Notes under the pieces: generated by a model
The model's database searches: none
Seen by the model: only the letters and a program-made list of their open reading frames with translations
Told to the model about the DNA's origin: nothing
Position numbers and translations under genes: made by a program
Source: CAWGUU01 sp963825765
Lineage (GTDB): Bacteria; Actinomycetota; Acidimicrobiia; Acidimicrobiales; AC-14
Reading direction: 5' to 3'
Assembly (NCBI GenBank): GCA_963825765.1
Contig: CAWGUU010000013.1
Location: forward strand, 238,852 to 302,851
DNA: 64,000 nucleotides
Part shown: piece by piece, positions 1 through 8,262 of the stretch
Layout of the letters: each line of letters opens with the position of its first letter
Position numbering within the stretch: position 1 is the first letter of the stretch

Positions 1-5
1 ACTGG

Positions 6-1661
6 TCAGGTCTCCGGCCGGAGGACGGTGACCACGTTGAAGACCGACACCGGGGCGTGGAGGCCCTTGAGCGACAGCGCCCCCACCGGCTCGGCCTCGA
101 CCAGCTCCTCGACCGCCAGGTAGGCCCGACCGCTGACGAGGATCTGGCCGGTCTTGGCCTGGTCGCACAGCCGGGCGGCGAGGTTGACGACGCTGCCGAT
201 GACTCCGTACTCGTAGCGTCCCTCGAAACCCATCTGGCCGAGGGTGGCGTACCCGAACGCCAACCCGACTCCGAAACCCAGGTCGTGGCCGCGCTTGCGC
301 CACTCCCGCGTGAGCCCGGCCATGGTGTCCCGCATCGACACGGCCAGCCGCACCGCCTTCTCGGCCGGACCCTCGCAGGGGATGGGGTCGTTGAAGAACA
401 CCATGATCCCGTCCCCCGCGAAGAACCCCACCGTGGCCTCCCAGCGGTGGATCTCGGCCCCCACCGCGGCGTGGAACTCGCCCAGGAGGGCCATCACGTC
501 CTCCGGCTCGCTCGTCTCGGCGAAGGCGGTGAACCCCCGCAGGTCGCAGAAGAGCACGGCGATCTTGCTGCGGTGGCTCTGGAGTATGCGCTCGTCGCCG
601 GACGTCAGCAGGAGGTCCGCCACCTGCGGGGACACGAAGCGCCGCAGCTGGGCCAGTCGGGCGATCTCGGTGACCTGCCCGCTCACCCGTTCCTCCAGCT
701 CGTGGTTGAGCTCCTCCAGCCTGGCCGCCTGCTCCTGGACGGTGGCCAGCAGCTCGCGCTCCTGGTCACGGAGCCATTTCTTCTCCAGGCAGGCGCCCAC
801 CCGGGCCTCGAGTACCACCGGGTCGAAGGGCTTGGGCAGGAAGTCCTCGGCGCCAAGGCCGATGCAGTCGACCATGTCGTCGATCTCGTCTCGCGCGGAG
901 ATCATGATGATCGGCAGGTCCCGCAGCTGGGGGTCGTCCCGGCACGCCTCCAGCACCTCGTAGCCGTTCATCTCCGGCATCATCAGGTCCAGCAGGACCA
1001 GGTCGGGATGCTCGGCGCGGATGGACTCCAGGCCTTGGCGGCCGTTGACCGCCGACCGGGTCCTGTACCCCATGCGGGCCAGTCGGCGGGTCAGCACGTC
1101 GCGGTTGGTCGGGTCGTCGTCGACCACCAGGATGGTCCCCCGGGCCGACCAGGTGCCCTGGGTGACCACGCTCTGGGCGTCATCGTCGTCCTCCCCATCC
1201 GACCCATCAGGGCGGTCGGGTGCCTGCTGGTCGGAAGCCGGCTGGTCGGAGGTCGGGGGGCCGTCGTCCACCAGGTGGGTGTCGTTGGCCAGCGCCAGCG
1301 CCCGCACGACGGCCAACCGGATCCGGTCGAGGTCGACGGCGGCACTGCTGTCCCAGTCGGCGTCCTGGCCCACGAGCCCCGCGGCCTCGTCCCTGATCGT
1401 CGCCAGGGCCCGGCGCACGGCGCCGAGGGACGTCGCCCTGTCGAGCGTCGACGGCTGGAGGAACTCGCCGAAGGCGGCGGTGGCCCGATGGCCGGCGGCG
1501 ACGATGTCGTCCAGCGCCGACGTGGCACTGGCGTCGTCGGCGGGCACGTCGTCGAGCAGCAGCTCCGCGTAGCCGAGGATGTGGTTGAGCTGGGTGCGCA
1601 TCTCGTGGCGGAGGTTCCGGCGCTCGACCCGGCCGCCCTCGGGCCCCGGGACGGCCGTCAT
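6..1661 (-). CDS. Response regulator with HisKA-like N-terminus and class III adenylate/guanylate cyclase domain
   Basis: A cytoplasmic three-part signalling protein of 551 aa. Residues 15-35 (HEMRTQLNHILGY) look like the phosphoacceptor helix of a histidine kinase with H19, but no ATPase domain follows. Residues about 176-295 are a CheY-type receiver with acidic pair D181/D182, phosphoacceptor D225 (LLDLMMPEMNG) and K277 (PKPF). A coiled coil of about 45 residues then leads to a class III nucleotide cyclase domain (about 360-545) with both metal-binding Asp motifs (FCDLRGF and FAGDGIMVFF) and a GSVVNLAARL motif. Known family behaviour: phosphorylation of the receiver would control cNMP synthesis. 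The partner kinase is not in the window. The gene lies 30 bp behind the receiver gene at 1692-2066, so the two form an operon. ATG start. The substrate (ATP or GTP) cannot be told. Confidence 0.88.
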   Translation of the reverse strand: MTAVPGPEGGRVERRNLRHEMRTQLNHILGYAELLLDDVPADDASATSALDDIVAAGHRATAAFGEFLQPSTLDRATSLGAVRRALATIRDEAAGLVGQDADWDSSAAVDLDRIRLAVVRALALANDTHLVDDGPPTSDQPASDQQAPDRPDGSDGEDDDDAQSVVTQGTWSARGTILVVDDDPTNRDVLTRRLARMGYRTRSAVNGRQGLESIRAEHPDLVLLDLMMPEMNGYEVLEACRDDPQLRDLPIIMISARDEIDDMVDCIGLGAEDFLPKPFDPVVLEARVGACLEKKWLRDQERELLATVQEQAARLEELNHELEERVSGQVTEIARLAQLRRFVSPQVADLLLTSGDERILQSHRSKIAVLFCDLRGFTAFAETSEPEDVMALLGEFHAAVGAEIHRWEATVGFFAGDGIMVFFNDPIPCEGPAEKAVRLAVSMRDTMAGLTREWRKRGHDLGFGVGLAFGYATLGQMGFEGRYEYGVIGSVVNLAARLCDQAKTGQILVSGRAYLAVEELVEAEPVGALSLKGLHAPVSVFNVVTVLRPET

Positions 1662-1691
1662 CCGCCGGACACCGTCATCGGCCGGGTGTCG

Positions 1692-2066
1692 TCATTGGCC
1701 CGGTATGACGAGCAGGGCGTTCATCTTGGCCAACAACCGGTCCAGCTCGATCGGTTTGGTGTCGTAGTCGTCACAGCCGGCCTCGAGCGCCCGCTCCCTG
1801 TCGCCGGCCATGGCGTGGGCGGTGAGGGCGATCACCGGGATGGACCTGGTGTCGGCCGAGTCCTTGAGCAGCCGTGCCACCACCCAGCCGTCGAGCACGG
1901 GGAGGCTCATGTCGAGAAGGATGAGGTCCGGCGCGTCCGACCGCGCCCGCTCCACCCCCTCGCTTCCGTCGACCGCCACGATCACGTCGAATCCCCTCCG
2001 GGTCAGGCGCCGAAGGAGGAGGTCGCGGTTCAGCTCGTTGTCTTCGACGAGGAGGATCTTGGGCAT
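1692..2066 (-). CDS. Single-domain CheY-like response regulator
   Basis: A stand-alone receiver of 124 aa. It carries the acidic pocket (LLVEDN, E8/D9), phosphoacceptor D52 (ILLDMSLPVLDG), the T/A switch region (ALTAHAM) and K104 (TKPIEL). It has no output domain, so it must act by phosphotransfer or protein contact. It is the first gene of a two-gene operon with the receiver-cyclase protein downstream, which suggests a phosphorelay feeding that cyclase. The family is close to DivK-type and multi-component phosphorelay receivers. ATG start, with the promoter expected in the gap up to the divergent ferredoxin gene. Confidence 0.9.
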   Translation of the reverse strand: MPKILLVEDNELNRDLLLRRLTRRGFDVIVAVDGSEGVERARSDAPDLILLDMSLPVLDGWVVARLLKDSADTRSIPVIALTAHAMAGDRERALEAGCDDYDTKPIELDRLLAKMNALLVIPGQ

Positions 2067-2179
2067 CGGTCACCACGAGCGCTTCAGCCCTTGGAGGCGC
2101 AATTCTGCCCCACCACCGGCGGACGTGCATACCCCGCCGGCAAAGGCCCGTGACGGGACCGACGTGTAGCGTTGGCGCC

Positions 2180-2374
2180 ATGCGAGTGGTCGTCGACTTC
2201 GACAAGTGCAAGTCCCATGCCAACTGCATGGCCTACGCCCCCGAGGTGTTCGAGGTCCGCGACGACAATTTCCTGTACATCCTCCAGGAGCACCCGCCCG
2301 AAGAGCTGTGGGAGTCGGTCGAGATGGCCCAGGCCGTCTGCCCGGAGCAGGCCATCACCCTCCTGGATGACTGA
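2180..2374 (+). CDS. Small ferredoxin, 3Fe-4S type
   Basis: A 64-aa ferredoxin of the actinobacterial single-cluster type. The cluster ligands are the CKSHANC segment (Cys-X5-Cys, with His at the third intervening position) near the N-terminus and the CPEQAI motif near the C-terminus. Three ligand cysteines fit a 3Fe-4S cluster. Such proteins deliver electrons to cytochromes P450 or Rieske oxygenases. The next gene (89 bp on) is a matching FAD-dependent ferredoxin reductase, so the pair makes a complete NAD(P)H electron-transfer chain. No P450 or oxygenase is in the window. I chose the ATG at 2180 because the longer in-frame GTG/ATG starts add residues outside the domain. Confidence 0.9.
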   Translation: MRVVVDFDKCKSHANCMAYAPEVFEVRDDNFLYILQEHPPEELWESVEMAQAVCPEQAITLLDD

Positions 2375-2462
2375 CAGCCGCTGAGCACCGGCAGCCTCCC
2401 TTGAGGACTGAGAGGCGGCGCTCGAGGACTGGCAGGCGGCTCACGGGGACGGGCGGGACGCG

Positions 2463-3689
2463 GTGACCGCCGGCCTGGGCACCGTCGTCGTCGTCGGTGC
2501 CTCGTTGGCCGGGGTCCAGGCCGCCGACACCCTGCGCGACCAGGGCTTCGGCGGGCGGGTCGTCCTGGTAGGCGCCGAGCACCACCTGCCGTACGACCGG
2601 CCCCCGCTGTCCAAGGAGCTGCTGGCCGGGACCAGCACGCCCGACGAGGCCCTGCTGCGCCCTCCGGGCCACTTCGAGGACCGGGCCATCGAGCTGATCC
2701 TCGGGACCATGGCGACCGGCCTGGACCTCGACCGCCGCCTGGTCCATCTGGCGGTGGCCGGGGCCGAGGTGGCCCCCCTCGGCTTCGACGGACTGGTGAT
2801 CGCCACCGGGGCCGCGCCCCGGCGGCTGCCCGGCACGTCGGCCCTGGCCGGCGTGCACGTCCTGCGCACGCTCGACGACTGCCTGGCAGTGTCGGCCGCC
2901 CTGGACGAGTCGCCCCGGGTCGTCGTGGTCGGTGCCGGCTTCATCGGCGCCGAGGTGGCGGCGACCTGCCGGGGCCGGGGCCTGGAGGTGACGGTCGTCG
3001 AGGCCCTCCCGGTGCCGCTGGCGAAGGCCGTCGGACCCGACATCGGCGCGGCGCTGGCCGAGCTGCACCGGGACCACGGCGTGGCCCTCCGCACCGGGGT
3101 GGGGGTCGCCGCCCTGGAGGGATCCCGCCGGGTGGAACGGGTGGCCCTGGCCGACGGATCGGCCGTCGAAGCCGACCTGGTCGTGGTCGGCGTCGGCGTG
3201 AAGCCCCAGACCGCCTGGTTGGCGGGCTCGGGCCTGACCCTCGACGACGGGGTGGTCTGCGACGCCGCCTGCGTCGCCGCCCCCGGCGTGGTGGCGGCGG
3301 GCGACGTCGCCCGCTGGGACAACCGGCTGTTCGGCCGCCTCATGCGGGTCGAGCACTGGACCAACGCCGTAGAGCAGGGAGCAGCGGCGGCGACCTCCCT
3401 GCTGGCCGCGGCCGCCGGCGAGCGGCCGCCGTCCTTCGCCCCGGTGCCGTACTTCTGGTCCGACCAGTACGGGCTGCGGATCCAGTACGTGGGGGCGTCG
3501 AGGCCGGGCGACGAGATGGTCGTCGTCGACGGTTCGCTCGACGACCGCCGGTTCGTCGCCGTCTACGGCCGGGAGGGCAGGATCGTGGCCGCCCTGGCCG
3601 TCGGGCGGGCCCGCCGGCTCATGGCCTACCGGCGCATGATCGCCGAGCGCGGGCCCTGGGAGGAGGCCCTGAAGGGCTCGGGCAGGTGA
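2463..3689 (+). CDS. FAD-dependent NAD(P)H:ferredoxin reductase
   Basis: A 408-aa flavoprotein of the rubredoxin/putidaredoxin reductase family. The N-terminal FAD Rossmann motif is VVVVGASLAGVQAADTL. The PYDRPPLSKELL motif is typical of oxygenase-coupled reductases. A second Rossmann motif for NAD(P)H follows (VVVVGAGFIGAEVAATC, about residue 155), then the FAD-contact motif VVAAGDVARW near residue 280, and a C-terminal reductase_C domain. It should transfer electrons from NAD(P)H to the ferredoxin encoded just upstream. Its start is GTG. Length is normal for the family (about 400 aa). Confidence 0.92.
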   Translation: MTAGLGTVVVVGASLAGVQAADTLRDQGFGGRVVLVGAEHHLPYDRPPLSKELLAGTSTPDEALLRPPGHFEDRAIELILGTMATGLDLDRRLVHLAVAGAEVAPLGFDGLVIATGAAPRRLPGTSALAGVHVLRTLDDCLAVSAALDESPRVVVVGAGFIGAEVAATCRGRGLEVTVVEALPVPLAKAVGPDIGAALAELHRDHGVALRTGVGVAALEGSRRVERVALADGSAVEADLVVVGVGVKPQTAWLAGSGLTLDDGVVCDAACVAAPGVVAAGDVARWDNRLFGRLMRVEHWTNAVEQGAAAATSLLAAAAGERPPSFAPVPYFWSDQYGLRIQYVGASRPGDEMVVVDGSLDDRRFVAVYGREGRIVAALAVGRARRLMAYRRMIAERGPWEEALKGSGR

Positions 3690-3757
3690 CTGGCCGTAGG
3701 TGACGAGCGGGCAGGTCGGCGCCCTGTCACCCACATGCTGGCTCTCCCCCACCTACT

Positions 3758-5515
3758 GTGCGTCGGGTGCCGAAGAAGAAGGGAAGGCATCCGCGGGGCG
3801 GCAGGACCACGCCCAAGGGAACCAGGCCGGGCGAGCACGCGACCACCTCGGCGATACCGGGGGCAGCCGGCGAGCCCGACCTCATGCGCGACGTGCGGCG
3901 GGCGCTGGCCGACGACGATCCCCTGGCCCTGCTGGCCCTGGTCAGCTCGATCATGACCACCGTCGACGAGCGGCGGATCAACCCCTTCGGTGCCGACGAC
4001 CGGCCCGAAGGGCTCACCCTCGACACCCTCGTCGCATCCTTCGCCGGCGTCGACCGGCGGGAGACCTCCGCCCTGCTGACGGCCATCGCCGCCATCACGC
4101 CCGACGACCTTCTTCGGGCCCGGATCCGCCGGGTCCTCGAATCCCGGCGCCACCCGCTCCCGGTGTGGCTCACCGGCATGCACGACGCCCGCGCCTACAT
4201 CACCCTGGAGATGGTCCACGTCCTCGGTGACGGCGACAACATCATGATCGGCCTCCGCCTGGTCGGGGGCGTCGAGCTGACCTTCGTGGTCTACATCGAC
4301 CACAACGTCGGCACCCTGGTGAAGGACGCCTTCGTGGTCCCGGAGACCATCGACAAGCTGATCCGGTTCATGAAGACGAAGAGCGACGACATCGACACCG
4401 AGTGGCTGCCCCTCGACCCGGCCGAGGCCCGGGCCCGCGTCGCCGACGCAATCGAGATGGCGGCCATGACCTACCCGCCGTTCGAGTCGGACACCTGGCC
4501 GATGTGCCGGCCACTCGTGGAGTGGGTCAACCGCAAGCTGCCGGCCGGCGGCACCGGCTACCGGTACCGGGACTGGACCGACGACGCCCTCGACGCCATC
4601 GCCCACCGCTTCTTCGCCTCGCCATTCGGCACCGACCTCGACGACGAGGACGGCCGCGAGCTGCTCGATCACCTGCTGTGGTTCGCCGTCGTGGACGGTC
4701 CGGGCGACCCCCTCCGGTGGAGCGCCGTCGCCGTGGAGCTGGTCCTCGTCTCCTGGATCCCCCGCACGACCACCGTCCCGGCGGCCAACCTGGCCCAGTT
4801 GCCGGACGTGCTGCGGGCCTTCATCCGGTTCTGCCACCACGAGCGCGGGATCAGGCCGGCGCTCACCACCGAGACCCTCGAGGCCGTCGACCGGTGGGAG
4901 CCCGAGTACCACGAGCTCCTCGCCGACCTCCGGTCCGAGTTCGGCGCCTTCGACCCCGCCGAGTGGCCGCGGATCGCGCGCTTCGCGCTGGCCCGCCAGG
5001 TGGGAGGCGAGGAGGCCCTCGACGCCCTCGACCTCGAGCCCCTCCCCGACGAGGCGTTCGAGTGGGACGGTGTCCCCGACGACATCCGCCCTGTCGTCGC
5101 CGACGTGCTGGCGCTGACCGACGGGTGGTGCGACTCGGTGGGCAACCTCGAGTACCGCACCGCCTGCCGCCGCTTCGTCGCCCGGGCCGCGGACCGCAGC
5201 CCCAGCCTGTTCCGCGGCAACGCCCGCGCCGACACCACCGCGGCCGCCGCCTGCTGGGCGGTCGCCAAGGCCAACGAACTGTTCACGGTGTCGGAGCGTG
5301 GCAACAAGAGCCTGCTGGTCAAGGACCTCCTGGCCCACTTCGGTCTCCGGCGCAGCGTCTCGCAACGGGCCTACACCATGATCAGGGCGGGAGGCTTCGA
5401 CGACCCGGACAGCGCCGGCTACCACTTCGACGTCGTCCTGGGCTCCCCCGACTACCTGACGGCGGCGCAGCGCCGCCGGATCGTCGAGACCCGGGAGGCG
5501 CTGACCACCCTGTGA
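3758..5515 (+). CDS. Conserved hypothetical protein with basic N-terminus
   Basis: A 585-aa soluble protein with no membrane segments or signal peptide. The first 25 residues are very basic (VPKKKGRHPRGG). The rest is acidic and helical, rich in Trp and Asp/Glu, with a conserved-looking C-terminal region (about 480-560) that includes a helix-turn-helix-like stretch (KDLLAHFGLRRSVSQRAY). I do not recognise a characterised function. The overall layout recalls large actinobacterial DUF proteins of the DUF6398 kind, but this is a weak impression. GTG codons at 3758 and 3767 are both possible starts and no clear ribosome site decides between them. The gene stands alone, 68 bp after the reductase. 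Confidence 0.7.
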   Translation: MRRVPKKKGRHPRGGRTTPKGTRPGEHATTSAIPGAAGEPDLMRDVRRALADDDPLALLALVSSIMTTVDERRINPFGADDRPEGLTLDTLVASFAGVDRRETSALLTAIAAITPDDLLRARIRRVLESRRHPLPVWLTGMHDARAYITLEMVHVLGDGDNIMIGLRLVGGVELTFVVYIDHNVGTLVKDAFVVPETIDKLIRFMKTKSDDIDTEWLPLDPAEARARVADAIEMAAMTYPPFESDTWPMCRPLVEWVNRKLPAGGTGYRYRDWTDDALDAIAHRFFASPFGTDLDDEDGRELLDHLLWFAVVDGPGDPLRWSAVAVELVLVSWIPRTTTVPAANLAQLPDVLRAFIRFCHHERGIRPALTTETLEAVDRWEPEYHELLADLRSEFGAFDPAEWPRIARFALARQVGGEEALDALDLEPLPDEAFEWDGVPDDIRPVVADVLALTDGWCDSVGNLEYRTACRRFVARAADRSPSLFRGNARADTTAAAACWAVAKANELFTVSERGNKSLLVKDLLAHFGLRRSVSQRAYTMIRAGGFDDPDSAGYHFDVVLGSPDYLTAAQRRRIVETREALTTL

Positions 5516-5558
5516 CAGACTTGCGGCTCCGGGAGCCGCGGCTTCGGGGGGGGTGACG

Positions 5559-6481
5559 ATGCGCTGCCATAACAGGATGGCCCTCCGGATCGTCGCGCCG
5601 CTGTTCGTCCTTCTCGTCGCCTGCACCTCCGGCGACCGGACGCCCCAACCACCGGCCGGTGCCGACACCACCTTGACCGTCACGGTCGGCTCCTTCGACT
5701 TCGCCGAGAGCGAGCTGCTGGGCGAGCTGTACAGCCAGGCGCTGGAGAGCGGCGGGTTCACGGTGCGCCGGGCGTTCGACCTCGGCCCCCGTGAGTTCGT
5801 GGCCCCCGCCCTCGCCCGGGGCCTCGTGGACCTGGTGCCCGAGTACGCAGGAACGGCGCTGCAGTTCGTGAGCCTGGGACGGGCCCAGCCGGGTGCCGAC
5901 CCGGTGGCGGCACGAGAGGCGCTGGTCCAGGCGTTGACAGGGACCGGCGTCACCGCCCTGCAGGCTGCTCCTGCCCAGGACGCCAACACGTTCGCCTGAC
6001 CCATGAGACGGCCGAACGCCTCGGGCTCCGCCGCCTGAGCGACCTGGCCGCCGCCGGGCCCAGCCTGACGTTCGGCGGACCGCCCGAGTGCGGCACCCGC
6101 CCCCTCTGCCTGCAAGGTCTGGAGCGGGTGTACGCGGTGCGGTTCAAGGAGGTCGTCGCCCTCGACGCAGGCGGCCCGTTGAGCCTCCAGGCGCTCCGGG
6201 CCGGGGTGGTCGACGTAGCCCTGCTCTTCACCACCGACCCCACCGTCGCCGACGGGGGGCTCGTCGAGCTCGTCGACGACCGGGCCCTGCAACCGGCCGA
6301 GAACGTCATCCCCCTCGTGCGGACCGCGGTCGTCGACCGCGGTGGCGCCCGGCTCGTCGAGCTGATCGACGGCGTCTCCCGCCTGCTGACCACCGACGAG
6401 GTCCGTGGCCTCAACCGGCTTGTCGCCGAAGGTGGCGGGGTGGTGGCCGCCGCCTGGCTGGCGTCGATGGGGCTCACATGA
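5559..6481 (+). pseudogene. Frameshifted OpuAC-like (glycine betaine/osmoprotectant) ABC substrate-binding lipoprotein
   Basis: The first part (to the stop at 5997-5999) encodes a lipoprotein signal (FVLLVACTS lipobox) and the start of an osmoprotectant-binding fold (TVTVGSFDFAESELLGELYS, then VPEYAGTALQF). The second half is in another frame: after a lost base near 5995 the text runs on as THETAERLGLRRLSDL, GGPPECGTRPLCL and the rest of the domain to 6481. Joined, the protein would be about 305 aa, normal for ProX/OpuBC-type binding proteins. The intact second half suggests either very recent inactivation or a sequence error. No ABC permease or ATPase partner lies next to it. The PAP2 gene overlaps its stop by 4 bases. 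Confidence 0.75.
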
Positions 6482-7362
6482 CCGAGCCGCCGGGCAAGGT
6501 GCCGCCGGGCGAGGTGCCGCCACCGGGCGAGGTGCCGCCGGTCGAGGTGTTGCCGCCGGGCGAGGTGCCGCCGGTCGAGGTGTTGCCACCGCCGCTCCCG
6601 ACGGCGGAGGAGTCGCTCCCGCCGACGGTCGAACGCCGACGCCGCCGACGACGGCCGACCGGTGCCGCGGCCCCGCTGCCGAGGAGCATCGGCTCCACCG
6701 GCAAGGCCCTGCTGGTGGCGTCGGCCCTCCTGCTGTTCTGGGTCGTCGCGGTGGCCGAGTGGGCGTGGGCCCGGCGGGTCACCGACCGGTTCGACGCCGA
6801 CGTGCTGCGCCAGATCGCCCGCGCCCGCACCGGATGGCTGACCAACGTCATGTCCGGGGTGCAACGGATGGGATCGGGCTGGTGGGTGACGGCAGTGGCC
6901 GTGGGCCTGGTCGTGGCCCTGCTGGTGTTCAAGCGATGGCGCCACCTGTTCACCCTGGTGGGCAGCATCATGCTGATCGAGGTGATCGGCGGGCTCGTGT
7001 ACGAGGCGTTCTCCCGCCCGCGCCCCTTCGACGTGACCATCATCGGCAGGTGGGGGGGCTTCTCGATGCCGGCGGCCCCCGTGGCCGTCGTCGCGGTCAT
7101 CGGGATCGGGATCATCTACTGCCTGGTCGTGGCCGGCCGTCCGGTGTTCTTCTGTGATCCCCGCTCGCCCTGGCAGCGAGGCACCAACGAGAACTGGAAC
7201 GGGCTGGCCCGCCAGTTCCTGCCCAAGGGCACCGACCTCTCCGTCCACAGCCAGGACCAGCTCAACGAGATCGCCCGGTTGTTGAACGAGCGCCCCCGCA
7301 AGACCCTGAACTGGGATACTCCAGCGGAACGATTCAACGAGCTTGTCGCGGTCACCACTTGA
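6478..7362 (+). CDS. PAP2-like membrane protein, truncated and fused to an IS30 transposase tail
   Basis: A 294-aa chimera. Residues 1-50 are a Pro/Val/Glu-rich repeat, followed by an Arg cluster (RRRRRRR) and then several hydrophobic membrane segments (about 75-225). The segment SRPRPF and the later GFSMPAAP stretch resemble the first two phosphatase motifs of PAP2 lipid phosphatases, but the second lacks the usual SGH. From about residue 222 (VFFCDPRSPWQRGTNEN) the protein is instead the C-terminal catalytic end of an IS30 transposase. The PAP2 third motif is therefore gone. The open frame across the junction is probably chance, and the product is unlikely to be an active phosphatase. ATG overlaps the upstream stop (ATGA). 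Confidence 0.7.
   Translation: MTEPPGKVPPGEVPPPGEVPPVEVLPPGEVPPVEVLPPPLPTAEESLPPTVERRRRRRRPTGAAAPLPRSIGSTGKALLVASALLLFWVVAVAEWAWARRVTDRFDADVLRQIARARTGWLTNVMSGVQRMGSGWWVTAVAVGLVVALLVFKRWRHLFTLVGSIMLIEVIGGLVYEAFSRPRPFDVTIIGRWGGFSMPAAPVAVVAVIGIGIIYCLVVAGRPVFFCDPRSPWQRGTNENWNGLARQFLPKGTDLSVHSQDQLNEIARLLNERPRKTLNWDTPAERFNELVAVTT
6484..6587 (+). repeat. 33-bp tandem repeat coding for PPGEVPPVEVL units
   Basis: Two near-perfect 33-bp copies (units starting at 6523 and 6556, each beginning ccgggcgaggtgccgccggt) are preceded by shorter degenerate copies from 6484. They encode the Pro/Val/Glu-rich cytoplasmic or extracytoplasmic N-terminus of the PAP2-like protein. This kind of repeat is prone to slippage and changes tail length. 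Confidence 0.8.
7144..7362 (+). mobile_element. IS30-family transposase 3' remnant
   Basis: About 72 codons match the C-terminal end of IS30 transposases: FCDPRSPWQRGTNENWNGL with the catalytic Glu in NEN, then QFLPKGTDLSVHSQDQLNEI and LNERPRKTLNWDTPAERF. Only this end remains. The DNA-binding domain, the two catalytic Asp residues and the left end are absent, so it cannot move by itself. It replaced the 3' end of the PAP2-like gene. No clear terminal inverted repeat was found beyond the stop. Confidence 0.85.
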
Positions 7363-7374
7363 AAGCCGCGCGCC

Positions 7375-7400
7375 CGGATCACGGCGCTACCAGTGATCCG
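7375..7400. repeat. 8-bp inverted repeat after the IS30 remnant
   Basis: Arms cggatcac (7375-7382) and gtgatccg (7393-7400) with a 10-nt loop. It lies between the IS30 tail stop and the end of the convergent DM13 gene. It may be a weak terminator or a trace of the IS end. There is no T-run. Confidence 0.45.
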
Positions 7401-7437
7401 AACCGCTGGCGCGTGCCGCGCTGTCAGGACGGCGGCG

Positions 7438-8217
7438 TCATGGGTCGAGCGACGCGGCCGCGTAGGCGGTGCGCACGGGTTCGCACCATATGACGACCGA
7501 CCGGAGCTCTGCGGTCGGGACGTCGGCGGGAACCACGTAGTTCTGGGCCCCTGCGGTGGCCTTCAGCCGGTCGAGCTGCACGTGGGGCGCCTCGAGCGCC
7601 TCCTTGCTGGTCCGGGGCTCGTCCGCCTCGCTGAGCCACACGAACAGGTCGGAGTTGCTCGTCACCTGGAACGGGTCCAGCCGCAGCGCCATCGCCCCAT
7701 CCGGCAACTGGTACAGAGTCGCCGTGCCGCTCCCGGCCTGGTCGATGCCGTAGAAGCTGCCGTGGGACAGCCGCGACCGCTCGTCCATCCCCGGCAACAC
7801 CGCCTCCGAGACGGGGGTGTCCAGCTGCTGTTCGACGACGACCTCCCACCCGCCCGTGGCCACGACGTCGAGGGCGGCGGATCCGGTCCGGATGGAGAAG
7901 CCGAACGCCTTGCCGGGACAGCTCGGCTGGGCCAACGGCTCCGGCTCCCCGTCCACGGACACCTTGAGGGCGCCGCCGGTGCACGACGCGGTCACCCGCC
8001 ACTGCAGGGCTTCGGAAGAGATCTCGAAGCCGGCGGTCCGCTCGTCGGACGTGCCCATGAACGACGCCACCGGCTCCCACCGCGGCGCCACCTTCGACGG
8101 TGTCGACGGTACCGAAGCCGTCACGCCCGGGTCCTCACTCGCAGACGAACACCCCGTCAGCGCGACGAGCAACGCCGCCAGCGCACCCAGGCGTCCCCGC
8201 CCGGTCAGTCCCGCCAA
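7438..8217 (-). CDS. Lipoprotein with DM13 domain
   Basis: A 259-aa exported lipoprotein. The lipobox is LVALTGC after a short basic N-terminus, so it is anchored on the outer face of the membrane. The N-terminal half has no recognised fold. The C-terminal 100 residues fit the DM13 electron-transfer/cell-surface domain (LRLDPFQVTSNSDLFVWL, then VPADVP and the conserved Cys in VVIWCEPVRTAYAAASL). The start is a TTG placed inside a 17-bp tandem repeat, and no better start precedes the lipobox. It follows the larger lipoprotein gene on the same strand with a 38-bp gap, so the two are probably co-transcribed. Confidence 0.75.
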   Translation of the reverse strand: MAGLTGRGRLGALAALLVALTGCSSASEDPGVTASVPSTPSKVAPRWEPVASFMGTSDERTAGFEISSEALQWRVTASCTGGALKVSVDGEPEPLAQPSCPGKAFGFSIRTGSAALDVVATGGWEVVVEQQLDTPVSEAVLPGMDERSRLSHGSFYGIDQAGSGTATLYQLPDGAMALRLDPFQVTSNSDLFVWLSEADEPRTSKEALEAPHVQLDRLKATAGAQNYVVPADVPTAELRSVVIWCEPVRTAYAAASLDP

Positions 8218-8262
8218 CCGGTCAACACAGCCAACCGGTCAACACGGCCTGCCGGTCAGCAC
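8201..8262. repeat. 17-bp tandem repeat, about 3.6 copies, between two lipoprotein genes
   Basis: Units start at 8201, 8218, 8235 and 8252, each beginning ccggtca. The second and third units agree in 13 of 17 positions. The array covers the end of the upstream gene, the 38-bp gap and the first codons of the DM13 gene, so unit number would change spacing or the DM13 N-terminus. Confidence 0.8.

Noticed and set aside
57..2153. Long open frame on the plus strand opposite the cyclase and receiver genes
   Set aside because: It is the mirror of well-conserved minus-strand genes; its protein is low-complexity and His/Gly/Arg-rich with no motif.
3626..6589. 987-codon minus-strand frame across the reductase-to-PAP2 region
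   Set aside because: Caused by high third-position GC. It covers real plus-strand genes and its product has no domain.
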